A stretch of DNA of 64,000 nt. It comes from Palaemon carinicauda. Its lineage: Eukaryota > Arthropoda > Malacostraca > Decapoda > Palaemonidae. The stretch lies in the NCBI RefSeq assembly GCF_036898095.1, contig NC_090746.1, positions 55,091,352 through 55,155,351 of the forward strand, written 5' to 3'. Made by a program: the position numbers and the translations under genes. Numbering within the stretch: position 1 is the first letter of the stretch; every line of letters starts with the position of its first letter. Shown piece by piece: positions 33,740-46,255 of this stretch. Under the pieces are notes generated by a model. The model made no database searches, was not told the origin of the DNA, and worked only from the letters and a program-made list of their open reading frames with translations.

Positions 33740-36700
33740 AAAACTAACAAACCTTCCATTATTTATATGTGGATATACCTTTCGGCAAAGCTGGAATGTA
33801 GCCAATTAGACTTTTGGTTGGGTAAGGGGTGGCTAGTGGTACCAGCCACTTGTATATAAACTAACGGAGTGGTGAACTAGTCACTTTTTCTGTTTGGCTT
33901 GTAGAGAGCAGATGTCTCCTCTCTCTCCTCCTCAAGGTTGTCATAGACATTGACGAACATTACTGTACTGATTTGCGCTTATTTTATACTTACTTTCTCT
34001 TTTTCAGGTGTGATTGTGCTTGGTTGACGATCATGCAAATGTGCCCTGGTTACGAAGGTTGTTCTTGTGGTACCTTTATGTTATCGGTAGACACCGACCC
34101 ACATTCTTTGTGTCCGACATGTAGAGGGCATCGTTGCAAGCAAGAATTGCTTTGTGACGAGTGTAGGGAGTGGTCTGCCTCCCAGTGGAAGAAGTTTGGG
34201 AGACGGAGGAAGAAGAAAGCTAAGCGTGATCTTCCCCTTCAAAGGAAGAACTTCGTCTCTTTCAACGTGGGGCTGAGAGAGGTTCTTTGCCTATTGCCAA
34301 CTTTACCTTAGGCATTTGCAAGGTTCTACTTTCGCCCTCCGGACAACCTCCTGCTCACGACGAGCCTTCTAGCCGTCCGGTGGCTCTGTCGTTTCCTAAT
34401 TTACAGACCTTTGTTTCTCCCTTTAGGAATGTTTCCAACTCACGGGCTAACCTCCTTCCTACTGGTGCTGCAGACAGTCTTCAAGTAGATGACACTGCAT
34501 CTGTTCATTGATTGCAGAGACGAGACTCATCTCCTCGTCTTCCTGGTCATTCAGAATGTCGTTTGCAGCTCTAATGATGAGATCAGAATTTATTCAGATC
34601 AACCATCGCAGGGGCAAGATTAATTGCCTCGTCTTCCTGGTCGGTCGGGATCTTGTTCGCGGCATTTCAATGATGTGAACAGAATTTATTCTGTTCAAAG
34701 ATTGCAGGGGCGAAACTCATCACCTCATCTTCCTTGTCGGTCAGGATGTCGTTCAGGACAATACGATATTAAAATAAAAGATCAAAGATTATCCCAATGT
34801 CAACGCTCTTCTTCACGAAGGGGTTCTATCTTTAGGGTTTCACGCTCACGAAACCGAAGGTTATCTTAGTCTCAGCTATTCTTTTTTCCGAAGAGTTCAA
34901 GATCACGAGCTATTCGCTCATGATCACAAGATTTAAGCTCATGTTCATGAGATTCACGCTCACGTTCACGAGTTCAACGATCTCAGTGTAAATCCAGACA
35001 TTCACGTTCCAGATCTCGACATTCACGATCATGGGGACGACGCTCACGTTCACGGGCTCATCGTTCTGAACGTGAATGACGTTCACGTTCTGGGAGGCGG
35101 TGTTCACAATTACGAGGGCACCACTCACAGTCAAGAGGAAGACACTCTACTGTATATGTTCCCAATGCTCCCATTCACGTATTAGTCATTCACGTTCTCG
35201 AGCAAAATGTTCACGATCACGAGCGAGACACTCACGATCACGAATGGGACGCTCACGATCACGAATGGGATGCTCACGATCACAAAACGAAACCCTCACG
35301 TTCAGTTGCAGGACGTTTCTAAGCGTTCTTCTTCCAGACAAACTCGGACTGGTAAAGTACATTCCACTTAACAAATCTCTGTTGTGCATTCTGCATTGTT
35401 GCCCCCTGTTTCGTTTGTGGCCTGGGGCGCTTTAGCTAAATGATTGCCGACGCTACCGCTTCCCAACGGTTCTAGTCGCTCAGGTTCTGAGGCCTCTATT
35501 GTCGCCTGTGGCAAGTGTTAGTCGTCCTCCAGTTCCTCAGGTTCCCATAGGGCTTCCTGCTTCTCGTTTGCCTTTGGTCCCTCGTGTTTTGGAAGTTTCT
35601 GCTCGTGAATCGCTCTCGTTTCAGTGCGATTCTCATGTTTTCACGAGTAACACGCTCGATTTCACGAGTTTTTCACAAGCTCCTATAGTGGAATCTAGTT
35701 CCTTTGCAATTCTTACACCTTCAATGAAGATTCCCTCTGTTACCACCTCTAGCGGTAGACCGATTCCCTTCCCTGAAGGGTTTAAAGAACCCCTAAATAA
35801 GTTTGAGGGTGTTCCAATATCTCCTGACAGACCCCTTAGAATAACTAAGGAATATCTCTCCATGCCACAGAGACACTCTCTTAAGGCATCTGAACGTTCT
35901 CTAATACATAGACGTTCCCCTCAGCCTGGTCTTCCGAAAGAAACCCCGGACCTTTCAAAAGGAAGAAAGCTTCCTTGAAATAATACTTTGTTATCAGACC
36001 TACATAAGTCCTTTGGATCGGGCTTTCCACCTAAGCCTTGTCCTCCTCAAGTCAGGGGCACCCCGCGTATTCTGTTGGAGAGTTTGTCATCGACTTTCCC
36101 TCACATTGACAGTCACTTAGACCTAAGGAGGACTTCAGTCCTGAGTAGCATCTCATTAGTGCGGAGTTCTATATCCGAACCCAGTGCTAAGGACAGAGTT
36201 TCTACGGTATCAGATCCATGTCTGCAGCGACTTCCATTAACTCCGGGTAGAAATTTCCACAGACTAATCTCTGAACAGAGGAAGGAGAAGGCAATCTATA
36301 CTCCTCCTCATGCGGATCTTGTTCAACCCCGCACTAACAGATATTTTGGATCTCCCAAAGAAATTCCTGCCAGACCTCCTATCCCCAAGTCAGGCATTTC
36401 GAGGGAACCACAAGCTATTCCTAAGACCTCGATCTTGGATAGGCATTTTCCCCACTGAAAGAATCAAAGTACTGTACTCAAAAACTGTCCCTAAGAATGC
36501 TAAGATCAAGGATCCACATAGACAGGAGTTAGAGGCAGGTTCCCCTTAGAGGGGTCCTTCTCATGATACGGTTGACGACTTTGACCTACCAAAGGCTTCC
36601 ATGGATGAATGCTTGGAGGTAGATGATGATGTGGTCACAGACGAAGATTTCCTCCCAAGAGCGACTATTCCCAACTTCCTTTCAGATCATGAACAAAAGG

Positions 36701-37500
36701 ACTTATGTGCACACTTTTGGCAGATCTTAGCCGGCGTGAGATCCTTCAGTAACTTGTCGGATCCTGGTACAACCTCCCAGGAGGGCAAAGAAATGGTCCT
36801 TGACCAGATCTTTGGTACTCAGTGAGGCTTTACCCTGGTCGAAGGGCCTGACGGCCACTAGAAGAAAAGCTATTTCACAGATAGCAGTAACTTCTCGTTC
36901 CATGATAGCTATTCATCTTCACAGTCTCTCCCACTTCCTTTTATACTTCAAAGGAAGTATTATGCAATCGAGAGTGAACCTCCTTCGACTCTGACTCTTG
37001 ACTCCTCTGTCGAATAGCTGACTAGGGTTATTGCTTCTCAGACACACTCTTCCTTGAGAGCTTCTCTCTCGACATCGGAGCTCCTGAACATAGAAAGAGG
37101 TGCATAGTACTGTATGCCACTCAGGCTACTTCTTGGCCCTATCTATGGTTTAGGGCATTAGGGAGAATCGTGCGTTCTGAAGACTTATCTAGAAATACAC
37201 GAGGAATTCCTTGGAATCCTTCCTGTTATCGGGTACCCGTACGTTGGAGGTTTTGACGCACCATGCAGTTAACGTATCGGCGAATGCCATCCTTAAACAT
37301 TGGGATACAGTACTACAAATCATCTGTATGCAAGAGGAAATATCTTTCTAGTCTACCGTTGTTGGTAGAAGGAGGTGGTTACTGTTTGGAGGGAGATTCT
37401 CTTTACATGAGAACTTTGGGTAAAATATCGGGAGTTCTCTCTCTTGAATTGCGTTCACTATCATCAACTAAATCACTTAATATATGCTTTATCGATGCTT
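33740..37500 (+). mobile_element. diverged DIRS relic: 5' terminus plus ORF1 only
   Basis: The left part (33740-33960) resembles the left end of the A-D family in layout: ACAAACCTTCC..CTTTCGGCAAAGCTG, then GGTGGCTAGTGGTACCAGCC and a GAACTAGTCAC-type tail. ORF1 starts at ATG 34033 (MQMCPGYEG) with the same Cys/His cluster (CGTFM, DPHSLCPTCRGHRC). A serine-arginine region (34920-35290, SRSRA and SRSRM units) and C-terminal gag-like blocks follow (VLDQIFGTQ near 36800; TRTLEVLTHHAVN-like near 37240). Multiple frameshifts are present. No RT, RNase H, YR or right terminus is seen before it fades near 37300-37500, so the element is truncated. Confidence 0.72.
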
Positions 37501-38589
37501 TGTTTCCTTTTTTTTACAATTACATTGAATTTTGACAAGTAACCTATCTAATGACAACTGCTTTTGTCTTTTCTTTAAAATGGCATGAAAATGGGGTAAA
37601 AATCACATGAACACAGATTGTACAATGTGTGGTGTATGGGCGTAACTTGACTGATTTCGGGCTAGTCTCGTTAATACTTGTCCACAATAAATGTGCATAC
37701 GGGGAAATTTTGCTTGCAGACCAATACAACACTCATGTAGGCTACCAATCTGAATATTCATGTTCATACAATCAACTTGCTCGTAATGTGAGTTACTGTA
37801 CTCATAATCCGAGGTATTATTGTACTTTTTATGAAACCAGTAACAAACTGCTGGGCAGATGCCAGGTACTGCTCAACTAAAGTACTTGTACATAGCCTGC
37901 ACTTAGTACCATATATCAAATACTGATATTGAAGTGGCATTAATGAAATCATTACCAACATATTTTCTAATTGCTTTCATAGCATGAAAATGTAAAACAA
38001 TATCACAAAATCATAACTGTACAGTAACTATATACCCAAATGATTTGTTGATACAATAGATGACTGCTGGTAAAATTTTAATTGATAGACAGGTCAGAGG
38101 TCCAGATCAGGCCTCTTATAAAACCAACTTAATCTGAAACCAATTACTGGGCAGACTGATCTATTATGAGCAAAAGCCTGTTCTAGCATTAGGCCAGTAT
38201 AGTCTAAAAAAAACAATCAACCAAACATATGATGGTTACATCTGAACTCAAGACTACTGGATACAGTATTAGACTATAGTTAACATAATATATAGTGAAA
38301 AAATGAAATCTCATTACAATTTATCTTAATGAAACTATTTAATCTGCTTAACTCTTTTCTATTCTTAGTGGAATAGTATTGCCAATGCACCTCAAGTGAC
38401 AGTAGGCATTACTTTAGGAGCTTTATACCCTTATTATTATTATCATTATTATAGTATGCAACTTGTGTATTCAAGGAGTAATTAATAAAGAATATAATTT
38501 ATTTCAAGATGAGTAAATATTACAATAGATCATTCTTACATAAAATATAAAATATTGACAAAAAGTTAGAACCAACATAGTTCCACCAA
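37501..38589. other. AT-rich intergenic DNA
   Basis: I see no supported gene. There is a short TTATTATTATTA run near 38430-38450. Confidence 0.5.
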
Positions 38590-39085
38590 TTCACCATAAT
38601 GGAACATTTTGAATATAGGATAAAAGCAGCCTTGGGAAAGTGAGGTAGGACGAGTGGTATGTGAAAAGAAAATGCCAATCAAACAAAAATTCAAGATCTA
38701 TAGCACAGTAATAAGACAAATGTTAATATGGATTGGAAACGTGGACTCTAAGATGGAAAGAGGAAACAAAGCTTGAGAGGACAGAGATGAGAAAGCAGAG
38801 GTGGATTTTGGGAATACCGCTGCTTGAAAGATTGAAATAAGATGAATGGCAGGCATAGTAAAGATTACAGAGGTGATAAAAGTGTCGCATTGAGATGGTG
38901 TGGGCACGTGTTGAAGGTGGTTGGTGGGGAGGGCAGGGGAGGAACCTGTTACTGGGGAAGAACGAGGAGGCAGAGAATTAAATGGCGAGAGAAGGTGAAG
39001 GATAATATGGAGACAAAAGGTTTGGTGAAAGAGGATGCCTTTGATAGAATGGATTGGAAGTGGTGATTCCGGCAACAGACCCCTT
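38590..39085 (+). pseudogene. non-LTR retrotransposon C-terminal fragment
   Basis: Translated in mixed frames, this matches the conserved C-terminus of a widespread non-LTR endonuclease/RT: CDKKMPIKL, then YSTVI, ETWTL-like, ERTEMR, RWILGIPLL. Then comes LRWCGHVLKVVGGEGRGG followed by KWREKVKDNMETKGLVKEDA and DRMDWKW. It is 5'-truncated and frameshifted. Confidence 0.75.
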
Positions 39086-39465
39086 AATGAAGGGATAATG
39101 GTGGGAGAGAAGTTCACCACAAGATAAGGAAGGTCATTTCACAATCTGGTCGCAACGGGTAAAAAAAACTTCAGAATACTGTGTAGTTCTAGCATTGTGC
39201 CTTATGATGGAGAAGGCAAGACTTAGTATTAACTAGGCTACATAGACGGTTGCCAGTCACTACGGCCCTCAACCAGTACGGCCCCAGTCACTTCGGCCTC
39301 TGACCCTAGTCACTACGGCCACAACATGAGTCACTACGGCACCCACCCCTAGTCACTTCGGCCAACTCAGACCAACCACCCTAGTCACTTCGGCCGTCAT
39401 TAGAAAGAGTATTTTTTAATGAAAATTGGTAATCATTGGTGTCCTTGTATTAATATAAAATAAAA

Positions 39466-39519
<54 letters not shown>

Positions 39520-39739
39520 CATTATGAAACATGTTGATAGAAAGAAAAATATATTTCATTAAAAGAAAATACCAATACAACCAGAATGCATGGTTCATAC
39601 AAACTGTACAAATTGTACCCGTGCTACACAAATAAGGGAATCTGATATACAGTATACATATATTTAGATTTAAAACTCATGATCTAAAATCTAATATATA
39701 GTATGTTTAAAACTTTAGATACAATATATAAAACAGCAT

Positions 39740-40360
39740 TTATTTGGAAGGTCCATTTGTATATAACTTAGAACATGCTTTTAAGAGGTGATTGGTGGTA
39801 ATTTTGTGGTCTTCATACCGTTTCCACAAGGCAAATATTTTACCTTGCACTGTTCTAAACTGACAGTGCTGGCGACGTGTGTGTTTACCATCCTTGATAA
39901 GACGGACCTCTACAGTTACATTTTTGGCTTCTTTGTACAATAATGGTACTAAAACATAAAATGGAATATGAGAGCTGCCTGCCATACTATTCAGCTTTCT
40001 GTGGTATACCTCTACGTCATTGTTGGTACGGATACTCTGGCCGAATACAGTCCAGTCACTTGGCGCCCAGTATCCACTTTAATGTAACCCATTAAATTTT
40101 TAAGTGGTCCAGGAGGCACTCGTAACTCAAGCTGTTCAAATGTTGTTTTTATGTGTTCCTCGGGGAGGAATGGAAGTGCCATGAGCTGCATCATCCGCTT
40201 CTGTGGCAGTTATAGCACAATCCACTAAAGAAAAAGCTGATGAAAAATGTTAACCTTCTCTTTGGCTAAGGCCTTTGCAGTAGCAATGACTTCAGCCGTA
40301 AAAACAGCACCTTGTTGGGGTTGATGAACATGATGATAAGATCCTCCGGTGAAAGTTGAG
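39740..40360 (-). pseudogene. MULE transposase C-terminal remnant
   Basis: On the minus strand the order is QPQQGAVFTAEVIATAKALA, QLMALPFLPEEHI, then VPPGPLKNLMGYIK. Then, after a frame change, SDWTVFGQSIRTNNDVE and YHRKLNS. This is the end of the FLYWCH/MULE-type transposase family, where NNDVE..H..LN is the last conserved block. It continues as HIPFYVLVPLLYKEAK and a charged tail to 39740. The DDE catalytic part is absent, so it is a relic. Confidence 0.78.
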
Positions 40361-40628
40361 CCATTCTGAAGGACTCATAGAATTATTAAGTGTTGTTTTT
40401 ATTTTTTTGTATTTCTTAATCATTTTTTTTAAATATATATTTGCAAGTTTATTCGTTAATTGTCTTTCCCATATTCACTATTGTTTTTTTTCTTTTGTTG
40501 ATTTGATTGGTATTTGTTTTTTTTAATTAATTATTTTGCGTGTTTATCCATGTGCGCTTTTATTCTCACTCTCTCTCTCTCTCTCTCTCTCAAGAAACAA
40601 AGAAAGCCAAGGAGGAGAGAGAGAGAGA

Positions 40629-40629
<1 letters not shown>

Positions 40630-40690
<61 letters not shown>
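40630..40690 (+). repeat. GA microsatellite
   Basis: A long (GA)n tract, paired with a nearby (TC)n tract at 40568-40590. It lies within the MULE. Confidence 0.9.
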
Positions 40691-40694
<4 letters not shown>

Positions 40695-40868
40695 CCACTG
40701 TAGTTCTTATATTTCAGTTACCATCTTGGGAGGCCGTAGTGACTAGGGTTGACGGTGAGAGAGGCCGTAGTGACTAGGGCCGTAGTGGCTAGGGCCGAAG
40801 TGACTGGGGCCGTAATGGTTGAGGGCCGTAGTGACTGGTTCCCACATAGACTACCTAGTATTGCATAT

Positions 40869-43800
40869 AGTAGTATATCCGGTTGTGTTGGAAAATTTAA
40901 TGTTGTTATTTTTTTATATAGAATCTTGGCAACTGTGTTGAAAATTTTCCAGGTAGTATTGTGAACATAGAAAAATATGTTGCCAGTTTTTTCATTTGGT
41001 CCCACATGACTTTCTACTACAGAAACTAAAGTCACTAAAATCGAGCAGTTCGATCAAGATTGGAAAATAGCACCTACATACATATAGGTTTAGATATGTT
41101 TCTGCATGACATTTTTGTAGTTTTTGGGGTATTGTGGCACTATAAAGGTAGGTATATAGTGAATAAATTGTGACTGGCCCAGACAACAAACTGGTGGTAA
41201 CCATGGATATGGACCTGTGTAAACGAGCTCTAAAACTCCCATACCTGGATCCGCAGTACAAGGACAAATGGGTGTTATGCCCTGGCGGGTTCCACACAGT
41301 GTTGTGTTCCTTGAGGTGCTTAGGCAGGACGATTGAGGGGAGCGGTATTGATGATGCATGGCAGGAAGCAGACATATACAGCAGTGTTACTGTTGCCCAG
41401 ATCATCAGTGGCAACCACCATAATATGGCTCTTCAAGCTCACCAAATAACACTCCAAGCTCTCTTTGACCTATGGTTTAGTGCATTCTTGGATGACCACC
41501 CGACAGTGTGTGATTCACTACGTTCAGCTGCACAAGAATTGACCGACGCATGCAAGGCCAATTTTGAAGTCCGTACGGCACACCAAACATTTGCAATGAA
41601 GCTGGAGTCCATGAACCTTGAAAAGCAGCTTCGTGACTATGATGACGCTCATGACCAAGATCCAATGTACAAGTGGGCGCATATGTACATGAAACAGGTG
41701 ATGGTTCTGCTGCAGTTCCAACGCGCTACACGTGAGGGTAACTGGTTTCTCTACTTGTCAGCACTAGAAAAGCTCTGTGTCTACTTCTTCGTGTACAATA
41801 GATCGGATTATGCGCAGAACATACCCGAATACATAGCTCGAATGCAAGAGATACAAACCACAGATCCAATGATTTGGCAAGAGTTTGTAAATGGTGACTT
41901 CACAGTGAATACAAGCAACACTATCCCGTTCACTCGTATTGCAGTAGACCAGGCAATGGAGCATCAAAATAAATCTACCAAAGGTCAAGGAGGAATCTCT
42001 GGAATAACATCAAACCCAAAGACTTTGCTGAAGTTCTGTCTCACTGGTCCTGAGTTGGCACGCATTGCTTCCGAAAGTGAACAACTGGCAGCAGTGTCCA
42101 ACAGTGCTACAATACAACAACAGCACCACTGCCTCTCTCAGGCCAAAGTTCGTCGCCAGGAACAGGCAATCACACAACTGAAGAAGGTACTGTCGCCATG
42201 CAACATCTTTAGTGGATCAAAAGGAACTGAGACTGGGCCCGCCAGTGATGCAACGACAGGTCGGATGTTCAAGCTTCTGTCGAAAGAGATCATTCCCGAC
42301 AACATCAAAGAAAGCATTCTGTCCACAGAGCAGATTGGCATGGATGCATACAGAAGTTTCATTGAAGATCGTCTGATTGGCAATGGAAACCTGTGGGCCA
42401 AGATGACAAAGGTTAAACTGCTGTCTTGGTCAGCAACTGCCAAGGAAATTAAACTGAAAGCCGGTTCCCAAGTGATCACACTGAAAGCAACATCATCACT
42501 GTTTGCTAGGATGCTGGTGATAGCACGATCCTCAAGGGATGACATCAACTTAGAGGAAGTGATTGGCACCCACGAGTTTGTGTACATAAACAGGTTACTG
42601 ATGCAACCAGATGGAGCAATCCACCCGACCACTGACAAGAGCATGGTAATCCACCTGCTGGAGAACCTTCTGGAGCCAGATGACAATACAACCCCAGGAA
42701 CCAATGCTCAGGGCACCAACGATGAAAACGAGGGTTTCTGTCTTGTAGTTGATGGCATGGCTGTATTGCATGAGTTGATGGCTGTCAAGAACGTCAAAAA
42801 CTGCAAGGATTTAGGCACATCATATGTCAAGTTGATTGACTCAAAAGCTCGAGGTTATGGCCAAGTGAGGATCATCTTTGATAATTACACCATAGTATCT
42901 TCACTCAAGGAGGGCACACGGGAGAGCCGCAGAGGCAAGTCCAAGGGAATCAATTCCTACATTGTAGAAGATGCAACTTGTATCAAAGACAAAGGTACAT
43001 TTCTTGCAAGCAATGAGACAAAGGATTCACTCACTTTGTACCTGGCACAACAACTCATCAACCAGAGTACTACCAAGAACCTAGTAACCGTGACACGCAG
43101 TAGCATTATGACAAACTCTGAATGTCATGTATCTACAGATGTAAGCATCCACGAAGAAGCTGACACTCTGATGATATTACACGCTGTAGAAGTAGCAGGA
43201 ACAGGATTTGAAGTCCACATATACTCACAGGACACTGATGTTCTGCTCTTGGCTCTTCGTAGGGTGCCAATGCTTGGTACGCGACCAGCAATGATCATGG
43301 GCACCGGAGAACGCCGTCGCATCATCCAGCTGAAACCCATCTATGACAAGCTTGGTTCCGACAAAGCATCAGCTTTGATCAAATGGCATGCGCTGACTGG
43401 ATGCGATACAACTGGGCATATACAAGGCAAAGGAAAAAAAGGATGCTTCAAAGCTTTCCTTAATGCCAGTTCAACCATACTTGCTGCACTGAATGGGCTT
43501 GGAGAAGGAGCCGAACCATCAGATAGTGTGGTCGAAGGGTGTGAAGAATTCTTATGCTCACTCTTCTGTCCTAAGCAACTCCATATCCCAAGGCAAAGAA
43601 TCTCAGGTGGTACCTCTTCAAAAGGCTGAGATCTGACCAAGGAGTAGACATGTTACCACCTACACATGGAGCTTGGCTCTAGCACATCCGACGCGCACAT
43701 ATTCAAGCAAGTGTTTGGTCACAAGACCTGGTCTTAAATCCAGTCATACCAAATCCTCTCATGCTCGGATGGCAAATGCTACATGACAAACTGATGCCAC

Positions 43801-44420
43801 TGCTATCAAAGGAAGCACCAGCTCCAGAAGCAGTTCTTCAACTCATTCGATGCAACTGCGGATCCACTAACATCGATTCAGCCAACAAGTGTTCGCGCAG
43901 ATGCTCTTGCAGACAAAATAATCTTGTGTGTACTGAATTGTGCAACTGTACAGGAGATGACACATGCCAGAACACTAATCCTATCACAGATGGCCAGGAT
44001 ATTGAAGAGGACTAACGTCGTGGACATTTGTGGCTGTAACTGGAAACAGCGGATCATTAACATTTGTGTTATTCTTTTGCAATAAGAATTACTTGTTAAG
44101 TTGCTAGAAGCAGAATCTTTTGGTGAACATTTATACCATAAGTACAAAATAGTCACACACTATTAGTCTTTATCACATATTTTCCAAAACTGGATAATTA
44201 TGGCCATTTAAAATTGTTACACACTGTAAGTAATTTGAAAATATGTTATTTTTGCGGAATTTTTACGATATTATTTGTTGATGCTGAAAATCAGTCTGGG
44301 ACCACACAGAAAAACTGACAACATAATTTTCCCTGTTTGATGATGTATTTAGATGATAATAAAACTTGTTGCCAAGATTCTATATGAAAATATGGCTTTT
44401 ATACACAAGCCGATATACTA
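40869..44420 (+). mobile_element. candidate DNA transposon with long TIRs encoding a PIN/FEN-like nuclease
   Basis: The nuclease ORF is enclosed by diverged inverted repeats of about 160-170 bp. The left repeat (40869-41030) contains TATAGAATCTTGGCAAC (from 40915) and ATGTTGCCAGTTTTTTCAT, then GGTCCCACATGA. The right one (about 44265-44420) contains the complements GTTGCCAAGATTCTATAT, AAAAACTGACAACAT and GGGACCAC. The outermost bases are (AT)AGTATATCC on the left and GATATACTAT on the right. A target duplication is not clear. The total is about 3.55 kb. The inverted repeats plus a single gene suggest a mobile unit, but the protein is not a DDE transposase. Confidence 0.65.
41203..44015 (+). 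pseudogene. PIN/FEN (XPG)-like nuclease protein with CXC-type Cys-rich tail, frameshifted
   Basis: The main frame runs from ATG 41203 to a stop at 43629 (about 808 residues). It then needs a one-base shift near 43585 and has a TAG at 43680; the same protein continues to 44015. Numbering from the upstream in-frame codon at 41170, acidic landmarks of the FEN/XPG/PIN fold appear in order: VVDGMA (D528), IFDNY (D571), HEEADT (E662, E663, D665), SQDTDV (D688, D690) and LTGCDTT (D746). GKGKKGCFKAFL follows. The N-terminal ~500 residues are of unknown fold. The tail (43851-43975) has CNC..CSRRCSC..CTELCNC..C spacing, like a CXC/tesmin domain. Proteins with this layout are, from memory, multi-copy in invertebrates, without an assigned role. 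Function is inferred only. Confidence 0.75.
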
Positions 44421-46196
44421 TAGGATGGTGTTTGGGAAAAAACTGAATACAATAGATGATCCTATGAAAATTTTATGTAACAAAAAACTGGCCGACAATG
44501 CCACAGAGGAAGAATAAAGAAAAAAAATAGACCGCAAGTTTTTATCCAAAAAATTAAGTCAGTAGCTGATGATCAGACAGAACAAACTCAAAGCAAGTAA
44601 AAGTTAAGAATTATAAAAAAAAAAAAAACTTTAAAAGGACTTGATCAATAAGGCCGTTTCTTTTCTTAGCAATTTAGGGCGAAGCAGAACAAATGTGTTT
44701 TTAAGATTAAATTTGAAATCAAGAATTCCATTTGGAATTTTCATGAGTTCCATGTAGTAAAAGAGATTGTCAATACAAAGATTTGGATATTGAGAAGCCA
44801 CGTTCTCGATCTTTCAAGTTTCTTAGTTAAGTTGTATTATTGTATTAGAGTTCTTCAGGCCGCACAATTTGTATCTCCATTCCAGTTTCGATCGTTTTAA
44901 TTAACCTCCATTAACTTTCAATTCACACTGCACCTGTTGGGGTTTTCCCCAATACCACCTCCCAGGCCATATGCAGGATATGAGTAATTCGGGTGAAACT
45001 TGTAAATCTGGCCTGCTTACCCACCAAACGAGCTTGGCAAACAAATAACAAGAGTTTCAAAACACACTTTCCTTTGGATAACAATTCATGCTTATTCATA
45101 GGCAGCATTTGGTAACTTAATATACCAATCTCAGTTAATTATCAATCTTATAAAAAGTCCTATTCCATCCTTAGATCACACAACAATTCTTAACGGTTTA
45201 GAAGTGAGAAGAGAGTTGGTTTATAACAAATGCTTTAAGATATCAGTTCCTACGCACCACGCATAGATATCCTATCTATATGCACCACGATGAAAGAGCG
45301 AACACTGGGAAATTAGTGGTTGATATTTGGTTCGAAGGCTACAGCTCATTCATTACCATCTAACCGAGGACCCTGTCTTCATATATTAAATTTCCATTTA
45401 AATTACGGAACTGGGCGTCTCTCACGGAAGTTTGTTAAAGTCCTTACCGTATTTGCTAAAGGGAAAATAGCCTACTGCGAAATTTCATCGTGTATTTATT
45501 GGCAAATGAATGAACGAAAAGTTATCAACCATGAATCTAAAACATACTACAATGACATTTTTGGATTACACTATAATTAGATGTGTTTTTTTAACAACGA
45601 AAACTATATATTTTATATTCTTTGAATGGTCATGGTGTTTATGGTGCATGATTGTGCATAATATCAAAATATTATTTAAATAATTACTATAATTAGAATT
45701 TAATGTTTAGTCTGATTTTTTTTTCTTTTTGGTAAAATGCGCATTTCTTCGAAGTGACAAGGGCCACACAATCCGTTTGGGCGTTTTGGCCCGCGCAGTT
45801 TTTGTTTACTGTGATAATGGACTGTATTCTGTAGTTACAGAATGCCTAATTTGCTCAAGACTGCACAGCAGTAAAATTTGACCAATAGGATTTTGCAGAA
45901 GTGAAACAGATTTGTGCCCTTACACCATAAATACGAAACTGACGGTAAGATATGTGTTGCTTTGTGCATGTTTAAGGGAACAGTGGTTGACCTCATTTTA
46001 AATTTGAAAATTAGCCTAGGCTGAAGTATTTTTTTTTCCTGTGTGTGACCTGTAACACTAGTTCAGAGTAAAGTTGAATGGGGTGATCAAAGGGGGGTAA
46101 TGCTTTTACATGTCGGTTAAGATTAATTGACTGATTTGAGGTTTTCTGGCATCCTGACATCTAACTGTCAGTTAAGATCTGAAGTACTAGGTTAGA

Positions 46197-46255
<59 letters not shown>

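Larger units (their letters stand above)
39248..40843 (-). mobile_element. Mutator-like (MULE) DNA transposon, decayed
   Basis: This is a 1596-bp element flanked by an 8-bp direct repeat ACATAGAC (39240-39247 and 40844-40851), as expected for MULE target duplication. Its ends are inverted (GGTTGCCAGTCACTACGGCC and GGCCGTAGTGACTGGTTCCC). Each terminus contains several spaced copies of CAGTCAC(T)(A/T)CGGCC, giving repeated subterminal motifs. Inside is a minus-strand transposase remnant. A TA microsatellite (39469-39518) and a CT/GA microsatellite pair (40568-40690) have expanded within it. Confidence 0.85.

Noticed and set aside
40514..40777. Frame with Arg-Glu repeats
   Set aside because: It is a translation of the GA microsatellite within the MULE.
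41170..41202. GTG start for the nuclease ORF
   Set aside because: The ATG at 41203 is in frame and more plausible in a eukaryote. The upstream codons are within or next to the TIR side sequence.
44923..45108. 61-codon minus-strand frame
   Set aside because: Short, with no recognised domain and no supporting context.
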